From: Prevotella sp.
GTDB taxonomy: Bacteria; Bacteroidota; Bacteroidia; Bacteroidales; Bacteroidaceae
DNA: 54,662 bases
Direction of reading: 5' to 3'
Assembly: GCA_016285055.1 (NCBI GenBank)
Contig: JAEEPZ010000014.1
Location: forward strand, 1-54,662
The notes below the pieces were generated by a model that saw only the letters and a program-made list of their open reading frames with translations, ran no database searches and was not told the DNA's origin. Made by a program: the position numbers and the translations under genes. Shown here piece after piece: positions 32,764 through 41,394 of the stretch (position 1 is its first letter; each line of letters begins with the position of its first letter).

Positions 32764-33848
32764 AGATAGCACTATTTGCCTGGGGACCAGAAGACAACCC
32801 TAAGGTGTGGTCGGGGACCCCGTCTACGCTCAAGAAACTATTCACAGAAAGAGGTATTGAGACTCAGCATGTCGACATGAGCGCGATGCTGAGTGCTTGG
32901 CATTATCGGTTCAGGACTTTCATGAAAAAGCTTGGCTTTGACGGTTTGGAAAAGCTTCCTTTGTTATTCCAACACATTGGGCTCGGCGTTTCAAGGATTG
33001 ATGAAACCTTTGATGACGACACATCGTTGCTCTTCGTTTCAAGCAATGCCATTAGCAAGCCACTAAAGCCGACGCATCGAGCCTACATTTATGTAGATGC
33101 CGTCATGCGCCCAAGGTTGGAGTTCACAGCTAAGCCGCGTTTTCCACAGTCGATATTCAGAGAATACGGAGCGAAGAAATATGAGCAATACGACAAACTA
33201 TCCTATTCTTTCGCTACCAAAATCTTCACCCAAAACGAATGGACGAGGAAATTCATCATTGAATCTTACGGGGTCTCAGCCGAAAAGGTCATCAACGTAG
33301 GTTTCGGTGTGAACCTGACATCCTATAAGGAAGAGAAAGACTACACCCGCCATCTTCTACTCATTGTGCTACGCAAAGGCTTGGAAGAACCTAAGGGGCT
33401 TAATCTACTATTGCCAGCTTTCAGGATAGCCCGGCAGACAGTGAAAGACCTCGAACTGGCCGTGGTAGGTACCAATGGGCCTGAGGAGGAGGGCGTAACC
33501 TACTTCTTTAATCAGCCGCGGGCCACCACTGTACAGCTGTTCAAGGAATGTGTGCTCTACACCATGCCCGCCCTAAACGAGCCCAACGGCATCACCTATC
33601 TGGAGGCTTTGGCCAACAAGGCCCCCATCCTGGGGCTGGAGCGATTCTCCGTGCCGGAGTTTGCAGGCTACGGCAGACATGGATTCTACACAGCATGCAC
33701 CACACCCGAGGCCATAGCCGGACTGATTGTTGAGGCGCTTTCAGACAAAGACCGCCTAAAGGCCATGGGCGAAGCCGGGCAGGAATTTGTAGAAAAGAAC
33801 TACACATGGAACCGAGTCATAAGCCAGATGTTAGAACAGATGCAATGA
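32760..33848 (+). CDS. Family 4-type glycosyltransferase (GT-B)
   Basis: A 362-residue GT-B enzyme. The N-terminus MKIALFAWGPEDNPKVWSGT carries the Gly-rich acceptor loop. The donor half shows NVGFGVNLTSY, LLIVLRKGLEEPKGLNLLLPA and the E-x7-E stretch ALNEPNGITYLEALANKAPI. It overlaps the preceding kinase fusion and the following glycosyltransferase by four bases each, which indicates translational coupling. The sugar is unknown. Confidence 0.85.
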   Translation: MKIALFAWGPEDNPKVWSGTPSTLKKLFTERGIETQHVDMSAMLSAWHYRFRTFMKKLGFDGLEKLPLLFQHIGLGVSRIDETFDDDTSLLFVSSNAISKPLKPTHRAYIYVDAVMRPRLEFTAKPRFPQSIFREYGAKKYEQYDKLSYSFATKIFTQNEWTRKFIIESYGVSAEKVINVGFGVNLTSYKEEKDYTRHLLLIVLRKGLEEPKGLNLLLPAFRIARQTVKDLELAVVGTNGPEEEGVTYFFNQPRATTVQLFKECVLYTMPALNEPNGITYLEALANKAPILGLERFSVPEFAGYGRHGFYTACTTPEAIAGLIVEALSDKDRLKAMGEAGQEFVEKNYTWNRVISQMLEQMQ

Positions 33849-34648
33849 GATACTCCATTATAACCATCAACTACAACAACCGTGACGGTCTGATCAAGAC
33901 CATCAAGAGCGTTGTCAGTCAAAGTTACAAAAACTTTGAATATATCGTCATCGACGGCGGCTCCACCGACGGCAGCCGCGAGGTGATTGAGGAATATGCC
34001 GACCGCATCAGCTACTGGATATCGGAGCCCGATAAAGGTATCTATAATGCCATGAACAAAGGCATCCTGCAGGCACATGGAGACTATTTGAACTTTATGA
34101 ACTCGGGAGACTACTTTTTTGACGAATCTGTCTTGGCCAACACGCTGCCATATCTGACAGCGGATATCGTTTATGGACGGCTATTCTATCGCAACCATCA
34201 AGAACGGTCAGTATATCTCAAGGGCAGTCCTAACATGTTACAGTTCTATGAGAACACACTCAACCACCAGTCTTCTTTTTTTGCCAGACGGCTTTTCGAA
34301 GATACTCTTTATGACGAGAATTACAAAATTGTCTCTGACTGGAAATTCTATATTGAGAAGTTGATTTTACAAAACTGCTCTTTTGTATCCATGCCTGTAA
34401 AGGTAGGCTTTTTTGAGGGAGAAGGTATTTCCGACACTCACGGGGAGCTAGATGCAGCTGAACGAAGGGATGTGCTGGAGAAAATGTTTCCCCCTCGTGT
34501 CCTTGAGGCTTTTGAACGCTTTAAGGGCAAGGAGTCACCCATGCTCGACCTGATACCACAGTTCAACCGTACAGTAAGACTTCAAAACCTTATCATTGCA
34601 ACGACCAAACTGATTCTCAAAATCTATCATGTCTTCCACAAATCATAA
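33845..34648 (+). CDS. Family 2 glycosyltransferase (WcaA/WcaE-like)
   Basis: A 267-residue GT-A enzyme. The start at 33845 (MRYSIITINYNN) overlaps the previous stop as ATGA; an upstream ATG at 33806 would add 13 unrelated residues. Motifs are YIVIDGGSTDGS, ISEPDKGIYNAMNKGILQAHGDY in two pieces and the metal-binding MNSGDYF (NSGD in place of DxD, as in this subgroup). The order of motifs matches the colanic-acid type WcaE. Acceptor and donor are unknown. Confidence 0.87.
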   Translation: MRYSIITINYNNRDGLIKTIKSVVSQSYKNFEYIVIDGGSTDGSREVIEEYADRISYWISEPDKGIYNAMNKGILQAHGDYLNFMNSGDYFFDESVLANTLPYLTADIVYGRLFYRNHQERSVYLKGSPNMLQFYENTLNHQSSFFARRLFEDTLYDENYKIVSDWKFYIEKLILQNCSFVSMPVKVGFFEGEGISDTHGELDAAERRDVLEKMFPPRVLEAFERFKGKESPMLDLIPQFNRTVRLQNLIIATTKLILKIYHVFHKS

Positions 34649-34671
34649 CACTTAATAAGCCACGCCAAAAG

Positions 34672-35625
34672 ATGAATCCCGCAGTTTCCATATTGATTCC
34701 TGTATACAGATCTGAAAGGTATATCGAGAAATGTCTGCAGTCCGTACTCACTCAGACCTATCACAATCTGGAAGTCATCATCATTGACGACGCCACACCC
34801 GACAACAGCATGGCCATAGTCGACAAAATTACGGCACAGTATCCCAGGAATGGCATGCGCATAGTTCACCACGAGAGCAACAAAGGCATTGCCGCCACGA
34901 GAAATGAGCTGCTAAAACTCGCCAGTGGCGAATACCTGTTCTTTGTAGACAGCGACGACTACATAGCCCAAGATGCCATAGAAAGCCTCGTAAGCATAGC
35001 CACGCAGGCCAATGCCGACCTGGTGCGATGCAACTATATCGCCCTGAAAAACAATACAGAGACTGCTGTTAGCATCCCATCATTCAAGGATAAGGAACAG
35101 CTACTTAAACGCCATATCGCTGCATGGGACAGCATAGAAGCCATGTGGCAGTTGTTCATCCGCAGGAGCCTAATAACCGACAACCACATCTCATTTGCCA
35201 AAGGCATCAACGCCTCGGAAGACCACCTGATGATGATTAAACTCTACCTCTTTGCCCGCATAATAGTTGATGCCCCAAAGCCCGTCTATTACTACCGCAT
35301 CGACAACGAGCTGAGCGTCACCCACATCAATCCCAAGGCTTTCCACGATTCCATGTACAAAGGCATGGACGATGCCATCAACTTCCTCAAGAAAAACGGA
35401 GTTTACGACACCTATCGCGACGAGGTTCTCACCCGCACTTTCCTCACCAAGCAGACATTCCTGCTGAGCAAAGAAAATAGAGACATAGATTTTTTCCTAG
35501 ACGCGCATCCTGAATGTAACCCATACTACAGGAAGTTCAACTTCAGTCGCTCGCAAAAGTTTCTTTTTCGGCTGGCAGATTTAAGACTGCGCACTTTGCT
35601 TAAAATAATAACCCGTTTCCTCTAA
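34672..35625 (+). CDS. Family 2 glycosyltransferase
   Basis: A 317-residue GT-A enzyme starting MNPAVSILIPVYRSERYIEK. Motifs are VIIIDDATPDNS, NKGIAATRNELLKLASGEY and the metal-binding FVDSDDY. The C-terminal part (SEDHLMMIKLYLFARIIVD) resembles EpsJ-type capsule enzymes. It is spaced 23 bases from the preceding glycosyltransferase in the same operon. The DNA has no unusual features. Donor sugar is unknown. Confidence 0.88.
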   Translation: MNPAVSILIPVYRSERYIEKCLQSVLTQTYHNLEVIIIDDATPDNSMAIVDKITAQYPRNGMRIVHHESNKGIAATRNELLKLASGEYLFFVDSDDYIAQDAIESLVSIATQANADLVRCNYIALKNNTETAVSIPSFKDKEQLLKRHIAAWDSIEAMWQLFIRRSLITDNHISFAKGINASEDHLMMIKLYLFARIIVDAPKPVYYYRIDNELSVTHINPKAFHDSMYKGMDDAINFLKKNGVYDTYRDEVLTRTFLTKQTFLLSKENRDIDFFLDAHPECNPYYRKFNFSRSQKFLFRLADLRLRTLLKIITRFL

Positions 35626-35699
35626 TCCCCCTACAGAACCAATTCCTTTAACTATAGCTTAAATAGGATTATCACAAATAGGATAAAAAGAAAAAATTC

Positions 35700-36623
35700 A
35701 TGAAATCCATCGTCATCATCTTCCCCTATTTCGGAACCCTGCCTGCACAATATAAGATGTGGCGGGCCTCGGCGCTGCAGAATCCATCTGTAGACTTTAT
35801 GTTTTTCACTGATGCAGACGTGGAACCGGCCATAAACATAATAGTACACAAGATTAAGTTTGCAGACTTCCAACAAATAGCTCAGAAGGCTTTTGACTTT
35901 CCTATCGTCCTGAACCGTCCCTACAAGCTCTGCGAATATAAACAAGCCTATGGCTACATTTTGCAAGAATATATCAGCGGATACGACTTTTGGGGATTTG
36001 GCGATTTAGACCTGGTATATGGTAACTTACGCCACTTTTTCACCGACGAGGTTCTCCGATACAAATTCCTTCTTGGCTGGGGGCATTTGACTTTGATTCA
36101 CAATGATGACAGCTCCAACACATATTTTATGAAGGTGGAGCCAGGTTTTCAGGATTACAAGGAGGCTTTCACCACCGAAAAGATTACATTCTTCGACGAA
36201 TACGGCTACAAAGGATGTAGTGACAAATGGCGCGACAACCGCTTAGAGGACTGTTGGTTGGAATGGCCCTTCGACAACGTCAGCAAGCCCAAGGAGGCTT
36301 ACCACTTCAACAGCATGACGCGAGGGTGGCAGCAGGTCGTCTTCGAACATGTGGAAAACAAGCTATACATGATTCGTTTCAGCAACGGCAAGATGGAGAA
36401 AATGGAGTCTATGTATGCCCATTTCCAGCACCGAGGGTTTATGAAAGACCGCGTCACCAACTACAGCCACTTTCTTATCACGCCATGTGCCATCATAGAC
36501 TATCCCAAACATTTCGTCAAGCTCCGTCTGCGCTTGCTATGCCGCAACCGCTCACTGATGACAAAATATTATCAGTGGAAAGACCGCATCATCTGGAAGC
36601 TCGGACTGAGCAAGATGAAATAA
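35700..36623 (+). CDS. DUF6625-like putative glycosyltransferase
   Basis: A 307-residue protein starting MKSIVIIFPYFGTLPAQYKM. It has a GT-A-like order: a first beta-strand motif, a middle strand WGFGDLDLVYG with DLD in the DxD position (about residues 100-104), and a conserved WGHLTLIHN region, as in the DUF6625 family of Bacteroidetes polysaccharide loci. The 74-base gap before it holds an ATAGGATTA repeat but no clear promoter. Glycosyltransferase activity is inferred from fold pattern and context. Confidence 0.7.
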   Translation: MKSIVIIFPYFGTLPAQYKMWRASALQNPSVDFMFFTDADVEPAINIIVHKIKFADFQQIAQKAFDFPIVLNRPYKLCEYKQAYGYILQEYISGYDFWGFGDLDLVYGNLRHFFTDEVLRYKFLLGWGHLTLIHNDDSSNTYFMKVEPGFQDYKEAFTTEKITFFDEYGYKGCSDKWRDNRLEDCWLEWPFDNVSKPKEAYHFNSMTRGWQQVVFEHVENKLYMIRFSNGKMEKMESMYAHFQHRGFMKDRVTNYSHFLITPCAIIDYPKHFVKLRLRLLCRNRSLMTKYYQWKDRIIWKLGLSKMK

Positions 36624-36674
36624 AGCTATGACACAAACAATGAATTATATCAGATTAAACGGAAACATATACCT

Positions 36675-37856
36675 ATGAAACTTGCAATTCTAACCTGCGG
36701 AATTCTCCCCATCCCTGCCGTACAAGGGGGAGCAGTGGAAAACATGATCGACTTCTACCTGGACTACAACAGCAGAAAACGGCTTCATGACATCACCATC
36801 TATAGCCCATGGATTCCCGAAGTGAAAACACACCCGGCATTATCATCAGACGTCAACCACTACCATTTCATCGACGTCACAAGCTTCAAAGCCAGGGCTG
36901 AAAGGCGACTGCGCAGCTACTTCCATTCCAACGAATATTACAACTATTTCATTGAGTATTACTTTGAGAAAATATATGCGCATCTAAAGAAGCAGGATTT
37001 TGACTTCATTATCCTAGAGAACTGTCCAGGTTACGCCCTCAAACTCTCGCGAAGGGGACATAAGAATGTCATCCTACACCTGAACAACAACTTACTGAAT
37101 GCAACTTCGAGATATCACGAAGAAATATTCAACGGCTTGAAGGCTGTCCTGACCTGCTCCGACTTCATCAAGAACTGTGTATCTACCATTCAGTCCAGCA
37201 GCAAAATACAGACTCTCTATAACGCTATTGACACCAAAGCGTTTGCTCCAAAGGCCACAGCTATCGTCACACGCGGACAGATGGGATTCGCTGACGACGA
37301 CTTCGTCATCGCCTACAGTGGACGGGTGAACAGCGACAAGGGCATCGCCGAGCTCATCGATGCCCTAATCAAGCTGAAAGGCAAGGAAAGAATAAAACTG
37401 ATGATTATCGGCGGGCCTTTCTTCGGCAACGCAGGCAATGAAGACGCCTTTGTCAGATCACTGAAGGAACAGGGGGAAAGGATAAAAGACAGAATTGTCT
37501 TCACAGGGTTCATTCCTTACAAGGATGTACCCAACTATCTGCACCTCGCCGACATGGCCGCCCTGCCCTCCATGTGGGACGAGCCCTTCGGCCTGACCAT
37601 CGTCGAGGCACTGGCCGCCGGACTGCCCCTCGTCACCACGCGCAGCGGAGGCATACCTGAAATTTGCGAGGGCGTAGCCACCATCGTCGACCGCAAGGAC
37701 GTTGTTAGCAATCTTGCCACAGCCATCCTCGACCTCTATGAACATCCCGAGAAGCGGAAACAAATGGCAACCGCCTCGCCTGAGCGAGCCATACGCTTTG
37801 ACAAAGAGCCCTACTCAGAAAAGTTCTTCGCTGCCTTGGAAAAACTGAAGGAATAA
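36675..37856 (+). CDS. Family 4 glycosyltransferase (GT-B)
   Basis: A 393-residue GT-B enzyme. MKLAILTCGILPIPAVQGGA contains the Gly-rich N-terminal loop, VIAYSGRVNSDKGIAEL the start of the donor domain, and DEPFGLTIVEALAAGLPLV the E-x7-E motif that binds the nucleotide sugar. The end is SEKFFAALEKLKE, and only 17 bases separate it from the stop of the convergent fucosidase. A run of GATTAAACGG repeat lies before the start. It is the last gene of the operon from 29782. Donor unknown. Confidence 0.9.
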   Translation: MKLAILTCGILPIPAVQGGAVENMIDFYLDYNSRKRLHDITIYSPWIPEVKTHPALSSDVNHYHFIDVTSFKARAERRLRSYFHSNEYYNYFIEYYFEKIYAHLKKQDFDFIILENCPGYALKLSRRGHKNVILHLNNNLLNATSRYHEEIFNGLKAVLTCSDFIKNCVSTIQSSSKIQTLYNAIDTKAFAPKATAIVTRGQMGFADDDFVIAYSGRVNSDKGIAELIDALIKLKGKERIKLMIIGGPFFGNAGNEDAFVRSLKEQGERIKDRIVFTGFIPYKDVPNYLHLADMAALPSMWDEPFGLTIVEALAAGLPLVTTRSGGIPEICEGVATIVDRKDVVSNLATAILDLYEHPEKRKQMATASPERAIRFDKEPYSEKFFAALEKLKE

Positions 37857-37873
37857 GAATCGGAGAAAAGAAC

Positions 37874-39178
37874 TCACATCTCTATCTTGATGACATCAAA
37901 CTGCTTTATTCCAGATATCATCAGCAACTTACTCTGAACATTATATTGATAAGCAGTGTTCACGTTTTGAGGTTTCTTGTCCAGAGGCAAGTTGATATGC
38001 TCAGTGTCTTCCAAGACATGAAGATAGACCATGTTGTCTTTTCTCGTTGTTACACCCCACGTATATTCTTCTCCACGCGTCGTTCCATAGATACTCTCGC
38101 CATGCTGCTGCATCCACCGCCCTATATCCTTGAGTCGTTCTAAAGCCGCTGCAGGCAACTCGCCATTGGGCTGGGGGCCAATGTTCAGCAGGAGGTTGCT
38201 TCCTTTCGACGCTGCACGTTCAAGCAGTGTTATAAGCTCCCTGGATGACTTGTAGCCCTGATCAGCCACTTTGTAACCCCACATGCCATTCATGGTCTGG
38301 CACATCTCCAGCGGCAGATGCGATATGGCCTGACCTTCTGAAAATCCGGCCTTGTTCTCGCCTGGCAGATCACGCTCAAACATCTGGAAGTCCTCTCCTT
38401 CAATTGGCGCGACATGGTGGTTGTTCCCTATGAGGCATTCCGGCTTCAAAGAATGAATATAGGCATAAAACTCCTCCATGCGCCAGTTGAAAGGCTCGGC
38501 ATCTTTGCTGTGATCCCAGCATCCGTCAAGCCAGATTCCCGCAACGCCGTCATATTCGCAAAGCAATTCACGCATCTGCTCCTTCATGAATTGGAAATAG
38601 TGATTGTAGTCAGGTTTGAGCGTGCGTCCAGTGTAGTGCCCGCTCTCGCCCAGGGGGTAGTCGTCGCGCATCCAGTCAATGAGTGAGTAATAGATGTGCA
38701 GACGTATGCCCTCATCCTTGCAGGTCTGAGCCAGTTCGCCCACAACATCGCGCTTAAACGGAGTCGCATCAACAATGTTATAGTAACTCTGTTTTGTATG
38801 CCACATGGAGAAACCGTCGTGATGGCGCGAAGTGAAAGTAATGTATTTTGCCCCCGACTCCTTGATAGCCCGCACCCATTCACCGGCATCGAACAGCACC
38901 GGATAGAAGCATGAAGCAGCTTTCATGTATTCCTCGTTCAACAGCTTTCCAGTGTCCAAATACCACTCGCCTTGGGCAAACTCACTGTAAATACCCCAGT
39001 GGAGGAAGATGCCAAAACGAAATTCCTCAAATTCCTTTCTGCTCTGAAGGTTTTCAGCTGTCGGCACATATTGATAGTCAGGATTGCGCAGAATATGATT
39101 GTCAGGACTGACATTCTTGCATCCCGCGGTCATTAAAATGACAATGGGAAACAGCAGGGCTCCAATTCTCTCAACCAT
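37874..39178 (-). CDS. Alpha-L-fucosidase lipoprotein (GH29)
   Basis: A 434-residue lipoprotein: hydrophobic signal with LMTAGC, Cys20 as acylation site. The enzyme domain shows FLHWGIYS (about 58-65), TSRHHDGFSMW (116-126) and GIWLDGCWD with D218 as the likely nucleophile, all GH29 hallmarks. GH29 removes terminal alpha-L-fucose with retention. It should sit in the periplasm or on the surface. The locus also encodes a GT11 fucosyltransferase, so this enzyme may trim or recycle the locus's own fucosylated polymer. It follows the ATP-grasp gene by 12 bases on the same strand, so the two share the promoter at 40212-40243. Confidence 0.9.
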   Translation of the reverse strand: MVERIGALLFPIVILMTAGCKNVSPDNHILRNPDYQYVPTAENLQSRKEFEEFRFGIFLHWGIYSEFAQGEWYLDTGKLLNEEYMKAASCFYPVLFDAGEWVRAIKESGAKYITFTSRHHDGFSMWHTKQSYYNIVDATPFKRDVVGELAQTCKDEGIRLHIYYSLIDWMRDDYPLGESGHYTGRTLKPDYNHYFQFMKEQMRELLCEYDGVAGIWLDGCWDHSKDAEPFNWRMEEFYAYIHSLKPECLIGNNHHVAPIEGEDFQMFERDLPGENKAGFSEGQAISHLPLEMCQTMNGMWGYKVADQGYKSSRELITLLERAASKGSNLLLNIGPQPNGELPAAALERLKDIGRWMQQHGESIYGTTRGEEYTWGVTTRKDNMVYLHVLEDTEHINLPLDKKPQNVNTAYQYNVQSKLLMISGIKQFDVIKIEM

Positions 39179-39190
39179 AAGCTATTGCCC

Positions 39191-40171
39191 TCATCCCAGT
39201 TTAATCCGCTCGCCTATCATCCGCTGGAACTCCCTGGTAAAATGATTGTTCATACCCGAGAAGGCATAGAACGTCATTTCGCCAAAGTAGATTCTGCCAT
39301 TCACGTTATAGAGGTCGACCCGCACCTGAGGGTAGCCTTGGGCTATCTGCTCGGCTATAGCAATCATCTTTTCCAGATTCTTTGGGCGCGGCACATTTTT
39401 GTATTCCACGCCCGGGTCTGCCAAATACTGACGCATGGGTGTCCACGTATGAATGTCATACAGGTCGTAAACTGTCTTGCTACCACCGCTGCCGCTTTCC
39501 AAGCTACGGTCATAGCAAACCATGTCGTACTGTGCCTTGCCGTCGATACACCTGATCTTGTGGTCGACGGTTGTCTCAGATGAAAAGGCCTCACTGTTGT
39601 CCATCTCAATCAGGCTCTCAGCCATGATGCGGGGCTTGATGAACGTGTAGTGAGGCTCGCAGGAGGCATAGCCATACCTGACGGAGACGCGCTTATCCAA
39701 GAAGTCCAGGATTTCTTCCTTGTTCATCTTGCTCTTATCGCGCACAATGACGGTACTGCCACAGTCGTGGGTGCACTTCAGCACAAATTTGTCGGGCAAC
39801 TTATCAAAATCGATATCATCTACTTTGTCCCACACACCATAGCACTCTGTAAGGATGTCTTTCAGCCCAAGTTCCTCGATGTGCTTGCGCACCTCATACT
39901 TGTCAGTGTACTCCGTCCACTTCGTCGTGTCGGTCATCACCTCCATCCACGTCACCTTCTCGTTCAGCGTACGAGGGTTCTTCCACGGAAAGCATTCCCT
40001 GTAGAAGCGGTTCCACTTCATCTCGATGGCCTTCTTCGGATTAGTGTCTACCAGTTCACGCCACCTATCGGTGGGCACAATGCAGTGTATGAAGTACAAG
40101 GCTTTGAGCGACCTAATGGGATGAAGGAAAGATTTTACACGCAGCCGCGCTTTATAGGAAAGAAAACTCAT
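39191..40171 (-). CDS. ATP-grasp protein, TupA-like
   Basis: A 326-residue protein of the TupA-like ATP-grasp family found in polysaccharide loci. The N-terminus includes FYRECFPWKNPRTLNEKVTW; the middle has KFVLKCTHDCGSTVIV (ATP-binding Lys); the C-terminal signature is VRVDLYNVNGRIYFGEMTF (metal-binding Asp and Glu). TupA joins glutamate units in teichuronopeptide synthesis; others in the family probably attach amino acids or similar groups to polymers. The substrate here is unknown. First gene of a two-gene operon with the fucosidase. Confidence 0.85.
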   Translation of the reverse strand: MSFLSYKARLRVKSFLHPIRSLKALYFIHCIVPTDRWRELVDTNPKKAIEMKWNRFYRECFPWKNPRTLNEKVTWMEVMTDTTKWTEYTDKYEVRKHIEELGLKDILTECYGVWDKVDDIDFDKLPDKFVLKCTHDCGSTVIVRDKSKMNKEEILDFLDKRVSVRYGYASCEPHYTFIKPRIMAESLIEMDNSEAFSSETTVDHKIRCIDGKAQYDMVCYDRSLESGSGGSKTVYDLYDIHTWTPMRQYLADPGVEYKNVPRPKNLEKMIAIAEQIAQGYPQVRVDLYNVNGRIYFGEMTFYAFSGMNNHFTREFQRMIGERIKLG

Positions 40172-40211
40172 ACATCTATGCCATTAATATAAAGACTGTT
40201 GAAATGTCCTG

Positions 40212-40243
40212 CAAAGATAAACCAAATAAATGACACTTGCAAA
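40212..40243 (-). promoter_or_regulatory. Promoter of the ATP-grasp/fucosidase operon
   Basis: On the minus strand TTTG (40240-40243), a 20-base spacer and TATCTTTG (40212-40219), a full match to the Bacteroidales pattern. Transcription would start near 40206, about 35 bases before the gene start at 40171. Confidence 0.75.
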
Positions 40244-40270
40244 AATTACAATCAAAAAAAGAGTAAAGTC

Positions 40271-40301
40271 TTTGCCAGTTAGGATTTTTTTTATATATTT
40301 G
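40271..40301 (+). promoter_or_regulatory. Promoter of the last locus glycosyltransferase
   Basis: TTTG (40271-40274), a 19-base spacer and TATATTTG (40294-40301). The predicted transcript start is within a few bases of the ATG at 40310, so the message may be leaderless or nearly so. Confidence 0.7.
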
Positions 40302-40309
40302 CACCTTAT

Positions 40310-41206
40310 ATGGTAAAGGTCAGTGTCATATTACCAATCTATAATGTCGCGCCTTACTTAGACGAGACATTTCAGTCCATTCTGTGCCAAACCCTGACAG
40401 ACATCGAAATTATAGCCGTCAACGACGGGTCGACAGACGACAGCGAGGAAATCATCCGCAAATATCAACAGCAGGATGCCAGGATTATTAGCGTCACGCA
40501 GAACAACCAAGGTCTTTCCTGCGCAAGGAACACAGCCCTCAGACATGTGACGGGAGAATACATCTACATGATGGATTCCGACGACATACTAAGCAGTCCT
40601 AATGCACTTCAGGCCTGTTATGAATATGCGGAAAAGAATCAAGCCGACTTCATCTTCTTCGACGCTGAACGGTTCACCGACCACGACTACAAACACATTT
40701 CCGACATTCAGAGAACGCACTTAGTTGACGAAAACAAAAAATACGATGGCGAGTTCCTGCTCAATCTGATGCTCGACACCAAACTGCACAACAGCGTGGT
40801 ATGGTTACTGCTCATCAACACCAACTTCTTGAAAAAACTCCATCTCACCTTCTATCCCGGCATCCTGCATGAGGACGAATTGTTCACCACCATTCTAACG
40901 TTGAGTAGTAGTTCTGTCTTTGCCCTGAAAGAGTCATACGTCAAGCACCGCATCCGATCAACGTCGATTATGGGCAAGAAGTATTCCGATCGCAACATGA
41001 ACTGCTACCTCACCGTGGCCGATGAGTTGCTAAAGTTTCGACAAACACCCATTGTCCACAAGTTCCTGCGCTACACGTTAAGTGCTGTCTTCACCACTGG
41101 CCGCAAAATTCCCTTTAAACAGAAGTCTGCCGTCTTCTGGCGAGCCATGCGTTCCGGTTACCTGAAATACATAGGATGGAAGCCCGCCATCACCTTCTGG
41201 CTATAA
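40310..41206 (+). CDS. Family 2 glycosyltransferase
   Basis: A 298-residue GT-A enzyme that begins directly with the first beta strand (MVKVSVILPIYNVAPYLDET), so the start is well fixed. Motifs are IIAVNDGSTDDS, NNQGLSCARNTALRHVTGEY and the metal-binding MDSDDI. The acceptor-side GILHEDELFTT resembles EpsJ-type enzymes. It has a private promoter a few bases upstream and no other gene follows, so it is transcribed alone at the end of the polysaccharide locus. Donor sugar unknown. Confidence 0.88.
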   Translation: MVKVSVILPIYNVAPYLDETFQSILCQTLTDIEIIAVNDGSTDDSEEIIRKYQQQDARIISVTQNNQGLSCARNTALRHVTGEYIYMMDSDDILSSPNALQACYEYAEKNQADFIFFDAERFTDHDYKHISDIQRTHLVDENKKYDGEFLLNLMLDTKLHNSVVWLLLINTNFLKKLHLTFYPGILHEDELFTTILTLSSSSVFALKESYVKHRIRSTSIMGKKYSDRNMNCYLTVADELLKFRQTPIVHKFLRYTLSAVFTTGRKIPFKQKSAVFWRAMRSGYLKYIGWKPAITFWL

Positions 41207-41296
41207 ACGTATCATCTAAATTGGATTATTCATGCCTTTTTCTTATGTACCTGAACTTATGGCATCACTGCGTTGTTCACACGGAAAGCCGGCGAG

Positions 41297-41343
41297 AAGT
41301 GTACAAAGGCTCTGTACAGTGTGTACAAAGCCTATGTACACTT
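41297..41343. repeat. TGTACA-rich hairpin downstream of the polysaccharide locus
   Basis: AAGTGTACAAAGGCT (41297-41311) pairs with AGCCTATGTACACTT (41329-41343) with one mismatch; the loop contains two more TGTACA sites. It lies between convergent genes and could terminate both. Its right arm and tail (GTACACTTTTAACAG) recur as GTACACTTTTAGCAG at 54087-54101. Nothing else was seen in 41207-41394. Confidence 0.65.
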
Positions 41344-41394
41344 TTAACAGACCTTTGCTTTTCTCGACTGTTGCCATTCTGTGAATAACACAGG

